Shown: positions 12,251-31,492 of the stretch, one piece after another | How the letters are laid out: each line of letters starts with the position of its first letter | Numbering within the stretch: the stretch's first letter is position 1 | Source of the DNA: Cloeon dipterum | Taxonomy: Eukaryota > Arthropoda > Insecta > Ephemeroptera > Baetidae | Length of the DNA: 64,000 nt | Direction of reading: 5' to 3' | NCBI RefSeq assembly: GCF_949628265.1 | Contig: NC_088789.1 | Coordinates: 35,643,883-35,707,882 of the forward strand | Program-made: the position numbers and the translations under genes | Notes under the pieces: model-generated | What the model was told of the DNA's origin: nothing | Databases searched by the model: none | What the model saw: the letters and a program-made list of their open reading frames with translations, nothing else

Positions 12251-13329
12251 AGTGGCGGAATAATCGAAAGGCGATCGGCGGGAAGGAAAAGGCGCGAAAA
12301 GCACATTGCGCAAGGAGTGGCGTACATTACTGATTCACCGTTATTATAAATCACCACAATTTAGAGGTTTTGTCCGTGAGGACCAGTTAATCTAGCGGAG
12401 GATCGGCTTTGCTCGGCCGATCGGCTGATTAGCAATTCAAATGGACGCAATTATTTGTTGCGGAGTGAACTCGAGTGCGGTTCAAGGCTCGTCGGCGGCC
12501 GCGTCACCAAGAACAGCAGCTCTGATTCATTGCATTCCTAGATTTGTCCATTATTTCTTCATCGCAATGTGTCAGCCGTGCTAAAATGCATTTATTCCTC
12601 GAAGAAGAAGAAAAAATAAATAATAAATAATCGAACGGTGCGAAACTAGTGTTTAGGATTGGGAGTGTCGAGCGTTTGCCTCGAGGCACCGACGAATTAT
12701 CTTTTCATTGCCACATATGTCTAGCTCTCCGCGAAATTCGAACCGAGTGACGCGTATTATTAAATCATCAGTTGGCCGCCTGCTCAATTACACGTTTTGC
12801 GTAGCGGTGTTTTTTATTTTTTATTAACTGACTGGAAATTCCTGTTGCTCTCTTTCTGTGTGCGTCGGATTAATTCGCACAATCTCTGCTGCTCTGCTCT
12901 TTAGGAATTCGCCAATCAAAGCGCGTGGCAATTAAAAGAGCAATAAACGGAGCGATCGACGCCGTCGATTGTTAAACTCGATCGTGCGCAACAAAACGCC
13001 AATTAGTCTCCAGAGCGGCTGGCATTGGAGCAGACGAAATGTTGCCTAATTTATTGCGCGCTCTAACTAAGCAAATTTTACTATGCATAATTGTGTCCGC
13101 TGGGTTTATGGTAGGCTTTAATTTGCTCCTTATGCAAATTTCGGTTCTGGAAACTAGAGAAGGAGAATTGTTACGATTTTTAGCGAATTTTATCGTTTGC
13201 TTACGGTTCAAGGGCGATTTTATGTGTCTCTAAAGTCATAAAATTATGATTACTTTCATGGGACCATCAAATCATGACGATTTTCGATTAAAACCAGATA
13301 ATTGTTGATGCCCAGATTTAATTTTGGGT

Positions 13330-14345
13330 AGATTTTTATTAATTTCAGAGAGTTGCAATCGCAGTGAAAAAGTTTATGAAAACGTTTTTTATCGTTTTGC
13401 AATGCACAGGGTGGAAGGGGATGAGGGTTGACCACCCAAAAAACCATTCAGCTGGCTAGGGGAGGTTGAGACGAGTTGATTGGTGGGTATTTCATGCAAT
13501 TCTGACTGTTAGAACTCGAGATTTGGTGATTACAATATTACCAAAAAATGAAATTTTCGATTTTTTTTTAATATTGCCAACGCTTAATCTCAGGTTCTAA
13601 CTGTCAGAATTGCAAAAACTGGACACCGTTCGACTTGTCTCAACCTTCCCTAGAAAGCCGAATGGTTTAGGGGGTGATTTGATACCCACCAACCCCAATA
13701 AGCCTTTCTTCCCCCTCTTTAAAAATGCGATGAAATTTTTAATTTTTTTAAAATTTTATTTCTAACCTGTTCGCATTTAATTAAGGGTAAGAAGGGGTAG
13801 TTTGGGGGTGGATTTTTATAAATTTGTCTATTACTGAGTAAGTTTGCCGATAAAATCACATCAAGGCGATTTTTATCGATATTTCAATGCGTAGGGTTGA
13901 AGGGGGATGAGGGTTGATCACCCTGAAATTCAATTGGCTGTCTAGGGGAGGTTGAGACGAGTTGATTGGTGGGTATTTCATGCAATTCTGATAGTTAAAA
14001 CTTGAGATATGGTGGCTACAATGTTATCAAAAAATGAATTTTATCGATTTTTTTTTAATATTGCCATCCCTTAATCTCGGGTTCTAACTATCAGAATTAC
14101 AAAAACTACACACCTTTCGACTCGTATTAACCTCCCCTAGATAGCCAATGTAATTTAGGGGTGATAAATTTCTGAAAATTCTAAGCGACGCGATTTTTTT
14201 CGTTAATTTAATGCTTAAGGTGGAAGAGGGATGAGGGTTGACCACCCTTAAAATTAATTTTCTGTCTAGGGGAGGTTAAGACGAGTTGATTGGTGGGTAT
14301 TTCATGCAATTCTGACAGTTACAACCCGAGATTTGGTGTTCACAA
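13330..14345. repeat. Foldback repeat array upstream of the phospholipase gene
   Basis: Three direct copies of a block with GGGATGAGGGTTGA, then CTAGGGGAGGTTGAGACGAG or close variants, then TTGATTGGTGGGTATTTCAT begin at about 13411, 13899 and 14220. Between them, at about 13640-13700 and 14110-14170, are reverse-complement versions (CTCAACCTTCCCTAG, AACCTCCCCTAG). The region is therefore interleaved inverted repeats with strong hairpin potential. Outer words (TCTAACTGTCAGAATTGC) match the 2970-3201 foldback, so this is a local cluster of the same family. Confidence 0.7.
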
Positions 14346-14701
14346 AATGGGCAAAAACGTCTTTCGTCGCTTATTAAAAAAATCTAAATTTTCATTTTTG
14401 CAAAAAAAGGTGGATTCTGAGCTGACGAAACGAGGTGGAAGCCGCGGCGTTTGGCATTGATCTTGATGAGAGAAAACGCGCTGCTCGCGTGTCACCGCGC
14501 GCGACTTTGAGGAATTTTTGGCGAGGCAAAGGTCGCTTGGGCAACGGCGAAAGCGGCCTCGGCTTCTTGCGTGGCCCGTGGGCCTCCGGCGGGCCGACCT
14601 TTTGCCAGCGTGCTCGTGGCCTCGGCTGACCGCCGGCCAGGCAAGAGGCCAGCCGACCGGCCGGCCGGCCGCTCTCATTCATTCATTCACTCTCGGCCGA
14701 C

Positions 14702-17700
14702 ATGACGCCCTGGACGCACGCGCTCACCCTCGCGCTCTTCGCCACCGCCACCGCCCACGCCTTCTCGGTCAGTTCACTCACACACTTTCTTTTATTTTGA
14801 TTTAAACAATGGTGATTTTTAAATTTATTTTAGAAAATTTTAAAAATTAAGACCGCACGATATTTTACTTAAATTTAAAATGAAATGAAAATGAACATTC
14901 GTACAGTGGTTTTTTACCAGGAAAATTTTTAAATTTTAAAAGAATAATAAATTTAAATGAACCTGATTTTATTCCCAGCGTCAGATTTTGCGGACCAGGT
15001 AATTAAATGGCAAATTGTACAGAAATGCGACCGTCAGAATGTGTCCTTGAAACCGGTTAAGATGCCCGTAAAAATAAATTAATTATTATACGGCACCCAT
15101 TTTTTTATTTATTTTAATTTTGCAGTCGTCGTTCGTTAAATTTCATCATCTCAAATCCGTAATTAATTCAAAGGCACGTCTGATTGTGAGTAATTGCTTT
15201 ATTATTAGAACTGCGGCGATAGCATTGAACCCGGCGCGAGAGTGATATTGTCGTGGGAGCTGGCGATCTTATTTGCGCTGCCTACGCGCCAGATGGACTG
15301 AAATAATATAAATATGCACGTGCCTCGTCACCGCCGCTCGCATTTCGGTGCGTAATTCGATCTCGCTCGCTCGCTGCCGACTGCTTAATAACTGTAAAGC
15401 GCAAACCGCAAAATGCTCGCTCCCGACAAGTTCGTGCTCTCCGAAAATGATTTTTTATGTGGTTTGAAATAAACACTGCGCTGGCATTGCTCCTCGGATC
15501 TAGACGAAATTTTCTGAAGGGATTGCCCTGGTGGTTTTCTGCTAAACCTGAAAATTTTGGGCCGAAATTTGAAAAATTGCCTAATTTACAGGGGCTCAAA
15601 ATTGGCGGTTTATTCAAAAAGTGATTTTTTTCAGATTGAGGTAAATTAATAAATTTGGTGTCAAAAACGTTATAAATTTAATTTCAAACAAGTTTTCCTG
15701 CGGAACCAAATTCGTAGGTCAAAGGACAAGGTCACGAAAATCAGGTTGAATTTTTCAAAAAATTCTGGTATTTTTTGTATTTAAAAATTTGAAATTCCAA
15801 AATAGCCGAAATGTGGTCTATGCACGTGGTAACAACATATTAAAATTTGGTTCAATTATTTAAAACGGTTTTTGAGAAAATAAAAATCAAAGTCGAAAAA
15901 ACGTGTTTTTTCGCACCCTAAAAATCTAAAATATTTTTAAAATGAGGGATTTTAATTAAAATTATTTAAAAAAATATTAATATTTACTTCTGGAGGTCTT
16001 GGTATAGGGGTTGAAAGTTTAAACCCACCCCCTACCCCGGGGGTGAATTTTTTTACAAAATTTTTTAGAACTGGGCGTTCATGGGTGTCATTTCATATGT
16101 TTTCTGGCTCGGAAAACCCAATTCCGGACTTAATTTAATCATATCTCACTCCCTAAAGACTCTATATTTAACATTTTAATTTTTAGCGTCGGCAGATGCA
16201 GATTCCGAAGGGATTGCCGTTTCCGTGCGCGCACGCGGATCATTTCCGGTCGAAGGAGCGTCCGCAGTCGGTGCACCAGCTGATGCCCGGCGACATCGAC
16301 GTGGTGGCAGCCATCGGCGACAGCCTGACCGCCGGCGTCGGCGCCCTGGCCGAGGACGTCTACAGCGTCATCCTGGTGGAGAACCGCGGCATGTCCTGGT
16401 CGATCGGTCAGGGCGTTTTTAAAAAAAATTCATGCAGGCGTTCAAGTCTCCACTCGGTTATCTAGGTGGGCAGGGGACGTGGCGCGAGTACCTGACCCTG
16501 CCGAACATCCTGAAGCAGTTCAACCGCAACCTGACGGGCTTTTCGGTCGGCGACGGACACTCGGAGAGCCGCAGCTCGCGCTTCAACGTCGCCGTCAACG
16601 GCGCCATGGACCAGGACGTCGAGTTCGCCGCCGCCACCCTCGTCAGGCGCATGCACGCCGACCACTCCATCGACTTCCAAAATGACTGGAAGGTCAGAAT
16701 AAAATTTTATTAATTAAAAATAAAAACTTGGAGTTTTAAGACATTTTGGGCAAATCAGGGCGGTCAGGAAGCGCCCTGATGGCTTCTTAAGGGTTTAATT
16801 CTACATGTTCTGGAAGGTCTCGACTTGGTGGTTCTAAAGGTGTGCAGATTTTACATTTGGAACCATTACAGAGCCCGTCAGATGCCGTTAAATTTGCTAA
16901 AAATGCGAATTGAAGAATTTTAGGGCTGCCCTGACGTCAGGGTTCGATTTCTAAACCATCCTAATGGTGTTTTCTGACCTTCAGGGATGACCCAAAGCAT
17001 GTTCCTAGGGCAGAAATGCAATTTTTAAAATTTTTTATTTTTTCACCTGAGCTCGAAAACGCCCGTTTTTTAACCTTTGTCCCTCTGTATCTTAAAAACT
17101 AAAGGTTAGACCGTCCTGAAAATTTCCATGCATGTTACATACATTTAGAGAAACATTTCTTCCAATTTTTAGAAAAATGTACCGTGCCGTTTTTTAATTA
17201 TAAAAATAATAAAATAAATTGTTCCATGGGCCGATTGTCGGCTGTCAATTTTAATAACGATGATGCAATTTAATAAATTCATAACTCACTCTGGCTCAAT
17301 TCAGATTATGCGGCGCGTGCAAAATTCTCATCTCGCGTCAGGGCAAACGGCTTTTTTGCCGATTTGGTCGCTAATTGGCCGCTGCCGGCTCTCGGAGGCT
17401 CTCGTTTCAATAATCGGAATGTCTCTCTCGCGAGTAAAAAGCGTGGGTTGCGCGCTGCAGCAGGTTCAGTGACATGTCCAGTGCGCGCAAAAAGTAAACA
17501 CACACACACTGCGCTCTCTCGTCAGCACCGTTAATTCCTTTTGTAATTTATGCTCACAAATTTCTTTTTCACATCGATCGCCGCTTGCTTGACAACGCGC
17601 GCGAAATCGAAGGCCTTTCCGCCTTCGATCGCCTCTAATTAATTGCTCTCTCCGCAGCTTCCTCGATGTCTTTGTACTCGTCGAGGGTTGCATTTTTTTC

Positions 17701-19443
17701 GTTTCTTTCTAGAATGCTCTCGCTGCAAATCGTAATTTAAACTTGATACTAAAATGGTAAATTTTCTTTCACAGATGATCAACGTGTGGGTGGGCACGAA
17801 CGACATCTGCAGCGACTTTTGCTACGACGCGAACCAGGGTCCCACCCAGCACTACCTCAACCTGCAGAAAACCCTGGATTACCTGCACCAGCACGTGCCC
17901 CGTGCCTTTGTCAACCTTGTTTCCGCACCCTGTGAGTCTTAAATACCTTATCAAACTGGGAATAAGGTCCTTTATTAAATGATATACACAGTAAAATAAA
18001 TTAGGGGGGAAATTTTACCCTGAGTAAGGGGAAATTATTTGAAATTAACTGTGTAACGTTGAAAATTTAATATAAAATATGTTTTGTACGATATTTTAAA
18101 CTATTTTCAGAATTTTTATAGAATGAGGGGAAATATTTTTACCCTGAGTAGAGTTAAGATGAATTTACCTTGATTTTTAATGTGGTTTTCACAATCTTTT
18201 AATCGAATGAAGGTTTAAATGTTTTAATTAAAATTATCAAGTGGCTTAAAATTTCGCGAATTTTTATCCTGAGTAAGGAGAGTGAATTTCAGGTCGAATT
18301 TATTTTTAAAAGAAATTAAATTAGCTCAACTCTAGATTTTTATGTCCTGAAAATTGGAATGATTCAACTTCGATGGGGTTAAAGCCGTGCACCGATTTTA
18401 CCAACCATTCCAAAACAAATAAGGGGTAAAATGTTACCCTAAGTAAGGGGAAATTATTTCAAATTTACAGCAAAATGTTTAAAATCGAATATAGAACGTC
18501 TTCTTTTACATTACTTCAGCTATTCTTAATTAAATAAGAGGGGAAATTTTTACCCTGGGCAAGGGGAGTTAATTTCAGGTCGAATTAATTTTTCAAAATA
18601 GCTCTTTTCTCGATTTTAAATATTTTAAAGCCAGAATATCCTTCAAGAGAGGGGAAACTTACGTACCCTGAATAAGGGGAAATTTACTTTCCTTTCGAAA
18701 TTCTCAGTTATTCCGGCGTACGCGCAGATGCGAGGGGACGAGCCGAGCACGTGCCTGACGATGCTGCCGTTCATGTGCTCGTGCCTGTTCGGAGGAAACC
18801 ACGCCGAGAAGCTGAAAAACGTGACCAAGGCAACCCGCTACTTCCAGTTGGCCGAAGAGGCCCTGGTGCGTCCACCCTTTGCCCTATTTAGACTATTTTT
18901 TTGTTAATTTTGGTCATCGCAGGTGGAGAGCGGGCGGTACGACACGAGGCCGGACTTCACCGTGCAGTTTCAGCCGACCTTCAAGCACCTGAGCTTCCCG
19001 ACGATGCGCGACGCCGCCACCAACGCCGAAGTCACCGACTACAGCTACCTCGCCTTCGACTGCTTCCACTACTCGCAGAAGTTCCACGCAGTCGGTAAGC
19101 AACACAGCAAAAACGTGTGTTTCAAACACGTTACAATAAAATCGCAAGACTGCAAAAATGACTGGTTTAACACACTCGGGTTTTATTTTAAAATAATTGA
19201 AACTCTGGAATTGTTGTGTACTAGTTATTCAGTTGGTTTATTTGCCAGTTTTACAAGATCCATGGTGTTGTTTGTGTAATGCAGCGGGAATGCACGCTCA
19301 CTGTTTCAGCGGCGAACGCGTTTTGGAACAATTTGCTGGAGGCGCCGGGGCAGAAGAAGAGCAGCCTCGGCGCCGTGTTTGAGCATTTCGAGTGTCCCAC
19401 GAAGCGGCGGCCATTCCTCGCCACGCACCTCAACATGTCGTGA
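14702..19443 (+). CDS. Secreted phospholipase B1-like lipase (SGNH/GDSL family)
   Basis: Seven exons: 14702-14767, 16187-16406, 16466-16692, 17775-17931, 18708-18865, 18923-19094 and 19310-19443, giving 377 residues in a continuous frame. The family hydrolyses acyl esters of phospholipids. Exon 1 is a signal peptide (about residues 1-20). The SGNH catalytic blocks are all visible: GDSLTAG with Ser68, the RGMSWSIGG block, GTND with Asn180, and DCFH with Asp322 and His325. PRAFVNLVS and SGRYDTR match PLB1 lipase units closely. Mammalian PLB1 has four tandem units and a membrane anchor; this protein is a single unit with no C-terminal membrane or GPI segment, so it is predicted to be secreted. 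It converges on the clip-protease gene, their stops being 363 bases apart. Confidence 0.92.
18005..18690. repeat. Degenerate tandem repeat with ACCCTGAGTAAGGGG motif (lipase intron 4)
   Basis: Six copies of TACCCTGAGTAAGGGGAA or close variants occur at about 18017, 18139, 18268, 18433, 18551 and 18664, roughly every 115-165 bases and filling most of intron 4. The same words recur in introns of the neighbouring clip protease (22400-22740 and 25150-25600). The sequence is non-coding and AT-rich between motifs. Confidence 0.7.
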
Positions 19444-19518
19444 CATTTCCATCAGAGAGCTGCTTCTTTAAATCCTACTAATTTATCTATTTATTGATTC
19501 ACCGTGAGCCCAAATCAA

Positions 19519-19524
19519 AATAAA
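19519..19524 (+). terminator. Lipase gene poly(A) signal
   Basis: A canonical AATAAA lies 75 bases past the lipase stop codon, followed by a GT-rich stretch (GTTGTAGTG) typical of a cleavage-site downstream element. Confidence 0.65.
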
Positions 19525-19805
19525 GTTGTAGTGCCAAAATTTTCCTTTGTTTTTCTCTCCAATTGCGCTCGCGGGGAGGGGAATTTGAGCCTGTTGCAGG
19601 CCGTCTCGTGCTATGGTAACTAATTCGGGGCCTGCAGAGGTAGCGTTTTTCGTCCAATGGCACTCGTTCATTCGGGAGGGAGGGAGGGAGGGGAAGGGGG
19701 CAGGGGAGGGGTGGGGGTCCGAGTCGAGGGCCTCACGGCCCCCGCGGGCGGCCGAGCTGCGCGCCGGGGGCCGTCAGGGTCGAGTCGAGCCGCCGCCGCC
19801 GCTTT

Positions 19806-25969
<6,164 letters not shown>

Positions 25970-27360
25970 GGACGACGCTCGGGCTTCCACTGTCGTTCGC
26001 TTCTGCCAATAAACTGGTTAAGTAAGCAGAGCACAGTGGGGAGACACCTGGGCAGCCCCTTCCTTCCCGCCATTTCCCTCCCACCCACTCTCTCCTCGCC
26101 CGTCGCCTCCCCTCTGGAAAAACAAAACAAAAAATAATCATCTTTAACGGGACCAGCTGCTCTATTTCTTTTTTTTTTCGAGTGAGCGAAAACGCGCGGC
26201 CTCAGGTGCTTTTCGGCAAATTCCTCTTCGGATGCACCTGCCCTGAGAGGAAGGGTGTGGAAAATTTCGATTTCAAATTGTGGTGAAATCTCGGATTTCG
26301 TTTTATATCGCAATCCAAGATGGCCGCGTCCGGATTTAGGGTGCGAAAAAGGGCATCTGGGGCAGTCCCTCCGAGTCGAGATCAGGAATTCCCCGACGGA
26401 ATTCGCTCGATCGGTGATTGCGCCTCATTTTCCTTGTGCGCGTCGCTTTATTTATTTATATGAGAAAAAAACGAGTTTTCACTTGTGCGTAACTGTAAAG
26501 CTGGCGGCTGCGGCGGCGATCGGATCATTTGTTGCGACGAGGAAGACGCGAAATCGAAAAATGGGTGTCCGAATCCGTCCAAGGCCTCTCGTGTGTGTGT
26601 GTGCGATTGTTGCAAGGGATTTTGGGGAAAAAGGGCCCCGCCCTGACCAAGTGCGCGGCTGCTGGCGATCGGCAGCCAAGGCCGCCGAGAGATGGATGCG
26701 GAGAGAAAGAAAGAGAGAAAGAGGCCCGCCCTGTACCCTGGCAGGTGAGAAAATCGCTCCGCAGCCGCCGCTTGCTCGGTTTTCGCTCTGATTGCAATTT
26801 GGTCGTGACTTGCGGAGGATGCGGACCTTGGCAGCCGCACACACGAGGCCTCAAGGCTGCCAGGGTGCGCCCACCCACCCACACCCACCCCCTACTACCC
26901 TGAAATCGGCCCCCCTCTCCAGCCGCTCCTCATCGTACTTTGATATCATGGGAAAATTCAGTTTATTTACTCCCATACTCACCCATGTTTCAGGTTCTTT
27001 ATTTAATCACCTGAAACCAAACAAATCAGAGTTGAAAAAAATACGCTACTTACTGAGAAGTCAAGGCGACGACCGCTGCAGGGAGAAAAAATATGGAATG
27101 CCTGCGAGAGAGAGAGAGAATATTATACATACACACATTGAAGTGAAACAAATAAGGTTTTATCGCATTTATTACGAGACATTTTATCGGCACATAATAT
27201 CGTGTTGGCAGCCAACGGAGTGAAACACAGACGCGCATTCCATTGTTTGGCCGATGCGACTGCCAGGTATGCAACGCCGCCGCACGCCTCTGTCACCACA
27301 ACTGCCTAATTCGCAGGAATTATTTATTTGTAACGAGGTTATACTAATTAATATTTTACA

Positions 27361-27940
27361 GGCGGACTGGAACATTCGTTCGGCGTGATTTTGAACAATT
27401 TTGGTACGAATATAGTGCGGAACACGGCCATATTTCCAAAATGGCGTCATTTTTAGGGGTGTTTGATGAGGAGTACAGTTAAAGTAATGAGATTCTCCCG
27501 TCCAAATGTGCGGGGATGAATTTCTGAATTGTATTTAAAGGTTTTTTTATTTATTTAAACCAAAAAAATGATTTTCCAACCCCTAGACTAAATATTTTAA
27601 GAATTTTCCTGTTCTCCTCATTAAACACCCCTCTTTTACATGCAACTATTCAGTATGAATGCAAATTATACTTATCAGATGGACTGGAACACATGTTTGG
27701 CGTGAATTTAAACAATTTCGGGGATTCTCTTTGCGGAAAGCGGCCATGTTTCCAAAATGGCGTCATTTTGAGGGGTGTTCGATGAGGAGTACAGTTCAAG
27801 TAATGAGATTCTCCCGTCCAAATGTGCGGGGATGAAATCCTCAATCGTATTTAAACCAAAAAAATGATTTTCCAACCCCTAGACAGAATATTTAAAGAAT
27901 TTTCTTGTCCTCCTCATTAAACACCCCTCTTTTACATACA
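27361..27940. repeat. Tandem duplication of about 315 bp
   Basis: Two copies, at about 27361-27640 and 27678-27940, share TCCAAAATGGCGTCATTTT, AGGGGTGTTTGATGAGGAG or a one-base variant, GAGATTCTCCCGTCCAAATG and ATGATTTTCCAACCCCTAGA. Divergence is modest. No reading frame survives both copies, so the sequence is non-coding. Confidence 0.75.
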
Positions 27941-28957
27941 ATAAATTAAATAAATTATGCGAATTCGCTTCCGTTACAGGCTATTGGAAAGTAGAAACGC
28001 AATTTCCGCGTAAAAACCAGGAGAAATACATACACTCTGTCGGCTGGAAAGCGAGAAAGCGAGCTAGCTGTTCGGAGTTCCCGGAGTCTCGATTTCCCAA
28101 TTTGCGTAATGGAGGCGGATGGATTTCGGGACGCAGGGCATGGCTGGATGCGGCACAGCCGGCCGTCGGGAGGTGCTCTCAGCTATGCCGACATCTTGCC
28201 TGGCCCTGGACGCGGCGGGTGTCGGTGTGGCGGCGGCTGGTGCCGCTCGGCAGCCTAAATGCGGGCCGCGAGCCGCTAATTAGTCAGCAGACGCTGCGTG
28301 ATTAGCGCCCGGCAGCAGAGCACACGGCCGCCCGTTGTGTCCTGCCTTGCCTGCGACGGCTCGACGACGACAAAGCCCACCGAGCGCCGAGAGCCGCACC
28401 GATGGCGTCACCGGACGACGCCGACACGCGTGCCCCGAATCCAAATCGACGCCCGATTTCCTTTTTCCAACCGACGCACGCCTCAGCACCATTGTTTCCA
28501 CTCGCTAGCTCTCTCCGTGGCTTGCCTATCGCCCCCCTCGAAAACACAACCGACAAATTCTAAAAAATTCCTTTGGTATTTTTTTAAAAAATGATTTAAC
28601 CTGAAATCCTGCCAAAAATTTATTTTAAATTTACAAATTGAAGAATTTTAATAAAAGTCCCCGATGAAAAAAAATTCAATACTTAGAATTGACATTAAAC
28701 TGTGTCAAGTGGCTGCGCGACGTGATTTGGCGTTCGCTCAAATTCGCGAACAAGTTTTTAGCCATAAACGCCGATGGTCAACAAAGCAGTTTTCTCCGAA
28801 CAAAACCTTTAATTCCATTCCTATCCTGTTTCCGCCTAAGAGACTGAGATTTTTAGCCTTTTCAAAATAAAAAAAGGTTATAAAAATGTTTAAAATAATT
28901 AAATCCTGTCTGTTGAGGCGGCAAAATTGACCAAAAGACTAAAAAATGGTCAAATAA

Positions 28958-29760
28958 TAGTCCTCAGGTCACGCGACCTGAGGGAGGTCGGTGCAATCAA
29001 GGATGAAATATCGCTAAATGTGCTCAAAAGTACTGAAAAAGCTTTAAATAAAAATCTCAGGTCGGAGTACCCTGAAAAAAGGTCGCCAGGGTAGCGCAGG
29101 TCAAAGCCCTATCCAAGACCTATCCAATAAGGGGTCGTGGTCACTAATCGGATAAACCACCGAATTTTAATCAAAATAAAACCTTTTTTTTTGAAAATTT
29201 TGACTTTTCCGAAAATTCAGCCGAAATAAGTTTGTAAAAATTCGTAGAAAGGTCCGATTTTTGAAAACCACACACGGACGGACGCGCCTCACCAAGGGAC
29301 ATCGGTTGAAACCCAAATAGGTGCTATTCGGCCCACAGGGCCCCTGAAAACTAGTGAGAAAGCGTTAAAAACCGGCCTCGGAACGGATCTCAGGACGGGA
29401 TACCCTGAAAAAGGTCGCCAGGGTATGTAAATTCAAAGCCCCATTTAATACCTATCCGATGAGGGGTCGTGGTTAATCATCAGATGAACGGCCGAATTTT
29501 AATAAAAATAAAACCATTTTTTGAAAATTTGGACTTTTTTGAAAATTCAGCAGGAAAAAATTCTTTTAAATTCGAAAAATGGTCCGATTTTGAAAAACCG
29601 CATACGGGCAAACGCAATTCACCAAGGGGCATCGACTGGTACCAAAATCGGCCCCGTCGGGCCCATGGGACCCCGCCTGGGCCCCGAAAACAAAAGTTTG
29701 AAATGTCTCAAATCGCGTTTTTTTTACTTTAAAAATTCATAACTCGGCTTCTATGGGCCG
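28958..29760 (+). repeat. Dispersed non-coding repeat, two tandem sub-copies
   Basis: The element opens with a short palindrome, TCAGGTCACGCGACCTGA. It then contains ACCCTGAAAAAAGGTCGCCA, CAAAGCCC, GGGGTCGTGG and AATTTTAATAAAAATAAAAC-type blocks, repeated once about 330 bases later (near 29061 and 29390). Related copies lie in reverse orientation in MED14 introns (about 32640-33180 and 36805-37325), and the start of another is at 63889-64000. No coding sequence or clear terminal repeats are seen, so the class is unknown. Confidence 0.65.
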
Positions 29761-31137
29761 TAGAGTAAAAAACCAAAGTTTATCAGACTCCCCTTAAAAT
29801 TTTGCGTCTTTTGAGTCAAATTTCCGCTTCCGCCAAAGCTCCAGAAATCTGAAATATTTTTAAGTACTTGGTTTATTTTTTTTTTAAATTCTCCTATGGC
29901 TCGAATTCGGTTTCTGCTTTTTAAATACGCCTCCCCGCGACTAAATGCGTCGATTTCTCGAGTTTTGCGTCAAACTTTGCAACTTTTCCGGGTTTTTCCA
30001 GCCCGGAAATTCCCCCCGCAGACGCTGTCAAGCAGCTTTTTAATTTAATTAAATTAATTTTGCATATCCACCTGATTTATTTCGTATGTGAATAAATTAT
30101 TGACAATTTGTTTGCCTTTCTCTTTGCAATTGAGGTCTAAAAAGGTCAAGTCGAAGTACCCTGACCTATGCATATATATCTTTTGGACACTTTTCTCCGC
30201 ACTCTTCTGAGTGAGTGCGAGTAAACAAGAATTCGAGCGCTCCAGTTAAGAGAAAAAGCGGCGAGTCGCGTGTTTGGATTGATTTGTTGGGCAAACACGC
30301 GTTTTGAGCGTCGATCCTATTTATAGGAGGCTGGTGATAAACTGCACTTTTGCCCGGCCGGCGCTAATTACGCGACGAAAAAGGCCTGCGCCTCGCCGCT
30401 TATACGGACTCACAACTCGGCGAGTGTGTGAGCGGAATATTTGAGCCGCCGCCGCCGCCGCCGAGGATTAAAAAGCGATTCGTCAAACGCGACGCACGGG
30501 AAACCCCCGGCCGCGAAATTCGTCGTGACTCGCAGTTCTGCAGTTTATTTAATTGGAATTTATCTCTGTCTAATTAGAGCTTGTTAAACGAAACAATAGA
30601 GATTCTTCCACGCAAGAATGAGGAAAAACCAGCCTGATTAAAACCTATTCAGACTATTTTATTGCTTTTTTTTCTTTCATAATCATTAATCAACGTGAAT
30701 ATAATTTAAAACGGCTGAAACTGATGTCAAAGGCAAAGAATTTTCTGGAAAAACCGACCTCCTGTGCCAGAATAATGGTCGCTTTGTTGTCTCGAGCCTC
30801 TGAAATGCTGCACACGAAATAATATGCGACGTGCCCGCGCGCCGAATGAACGTCGATTAGGACGCTCGTGGAATGAATATTGCATATTTAGCAGCACAAT
30901 GTCGCACTTGCGTGCCAAATCATAAAAAAAGCAATTTAAGAACATAAATCATCATCATTAATGGCCGATTTGCTGGGGTTGGCAGCCCTACCAGGGCCAA
31001 AAAGGGCTGAAAATGAGAAAATTCACGCTGTTACCGAATGCAAAACGCGCCAAAGTCGTCAAGGTACACTTTTTCGCCGCCAGGGACCTCTGTTAGTCGC
31101 TCCTAGGCAAGCGCTGCTAGCGCCGCCACGCTCAAGT

Positions 31138-31378
31138 ACCGGTTTGTAGCACTTGCACTACATCAACGGCGCTGGTTAAGAATACCGGTTATATTTAAAT
31201 TAAAAACTTTGTATTTTTCAAGAAAATACAACATTTTATAATTAATATCAATAAAAAACACTTTCTTAATTGGATAAAACCATTTTAATTGTGTTTTAGA
31301 CTCTAATAAACAAGATATCCAGTTAAAACCTTAAAAAAACCGGTATTAATCTGCACGACCGGTATTCTTCTGACGTCA
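31138..31378. promoter_or_regulatory. MED14 upstream region with ACCGGT motifs and a CRE
   Basis: ACCGGT occurs at 31138, 31184, 31339 and 31358, and a full TGACGTCA palindrome lies at 31371-31378, about 115 bases before the MED14 start codon. The ACCGGT clustering repeats what is seen before TXNDC12 and ERGIC2. No TATA box is evident. The promoter assignment is positional inference. Confidence 0.45.
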
Positions 31379-31492
31379 CCGATCGGTGTTTCAGCCGATT
31401 ATTGTTTTGCCTTGTTGCCCATTCGTGTCTGCGGCTGAGGTTCGAGTCGCCTGCGGATTTCGGACGCTTTCGGACCGGTCGGAAGGGCAAGG

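Larger units (their letters stand above)
11672..14701. other. Divergent spacer between ERGIC2 and the phospholipase gene
   Basis: This spacer separates two genes transcribed away from each other and should hold both promoters. Near ERGIC2 it contains a 180-230 bp tandem duplication with ACCGGT motifs (11765-12250). About 12300-13240 is mixed sequence in which I see no feature. About 13330-14345 is a foldback array. The last 300 bases before the lipase start are CpG-rich with repeated GGCC words and ATTC steps, consistent with a promoter or 5' UTR. No coding exon is supported. Confidence 0.55.
25970..31492. other. Spacer between the clip protease and MED14
   Basis: This spacer lies between divergent genes, the protease start and the MED14 start facing away from each other. 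About 26000-26900 is CpG-rich with GA/GT runs and may include the protease 5' UTR and promoter. 27361-27940 is a tandem duplication. 28100-28520 is CpG-rich with no convincing exon. 28958-29760 is a dispersed repeat. 30200-30540 is GC-rich with a GCC run. The last 400 bases hold the MED14 promoter motifs. No open frame here has coding character or recognisable domains. Confidence 0.55.

Noticed and set aside
26255-26903. Overlapping frames of 120-180 codons upstream of the clip protease
   Set aside because: Arg/Ser/His-rich composition and GT/GA runs indicate a CpG-rich non-coding 5' region.
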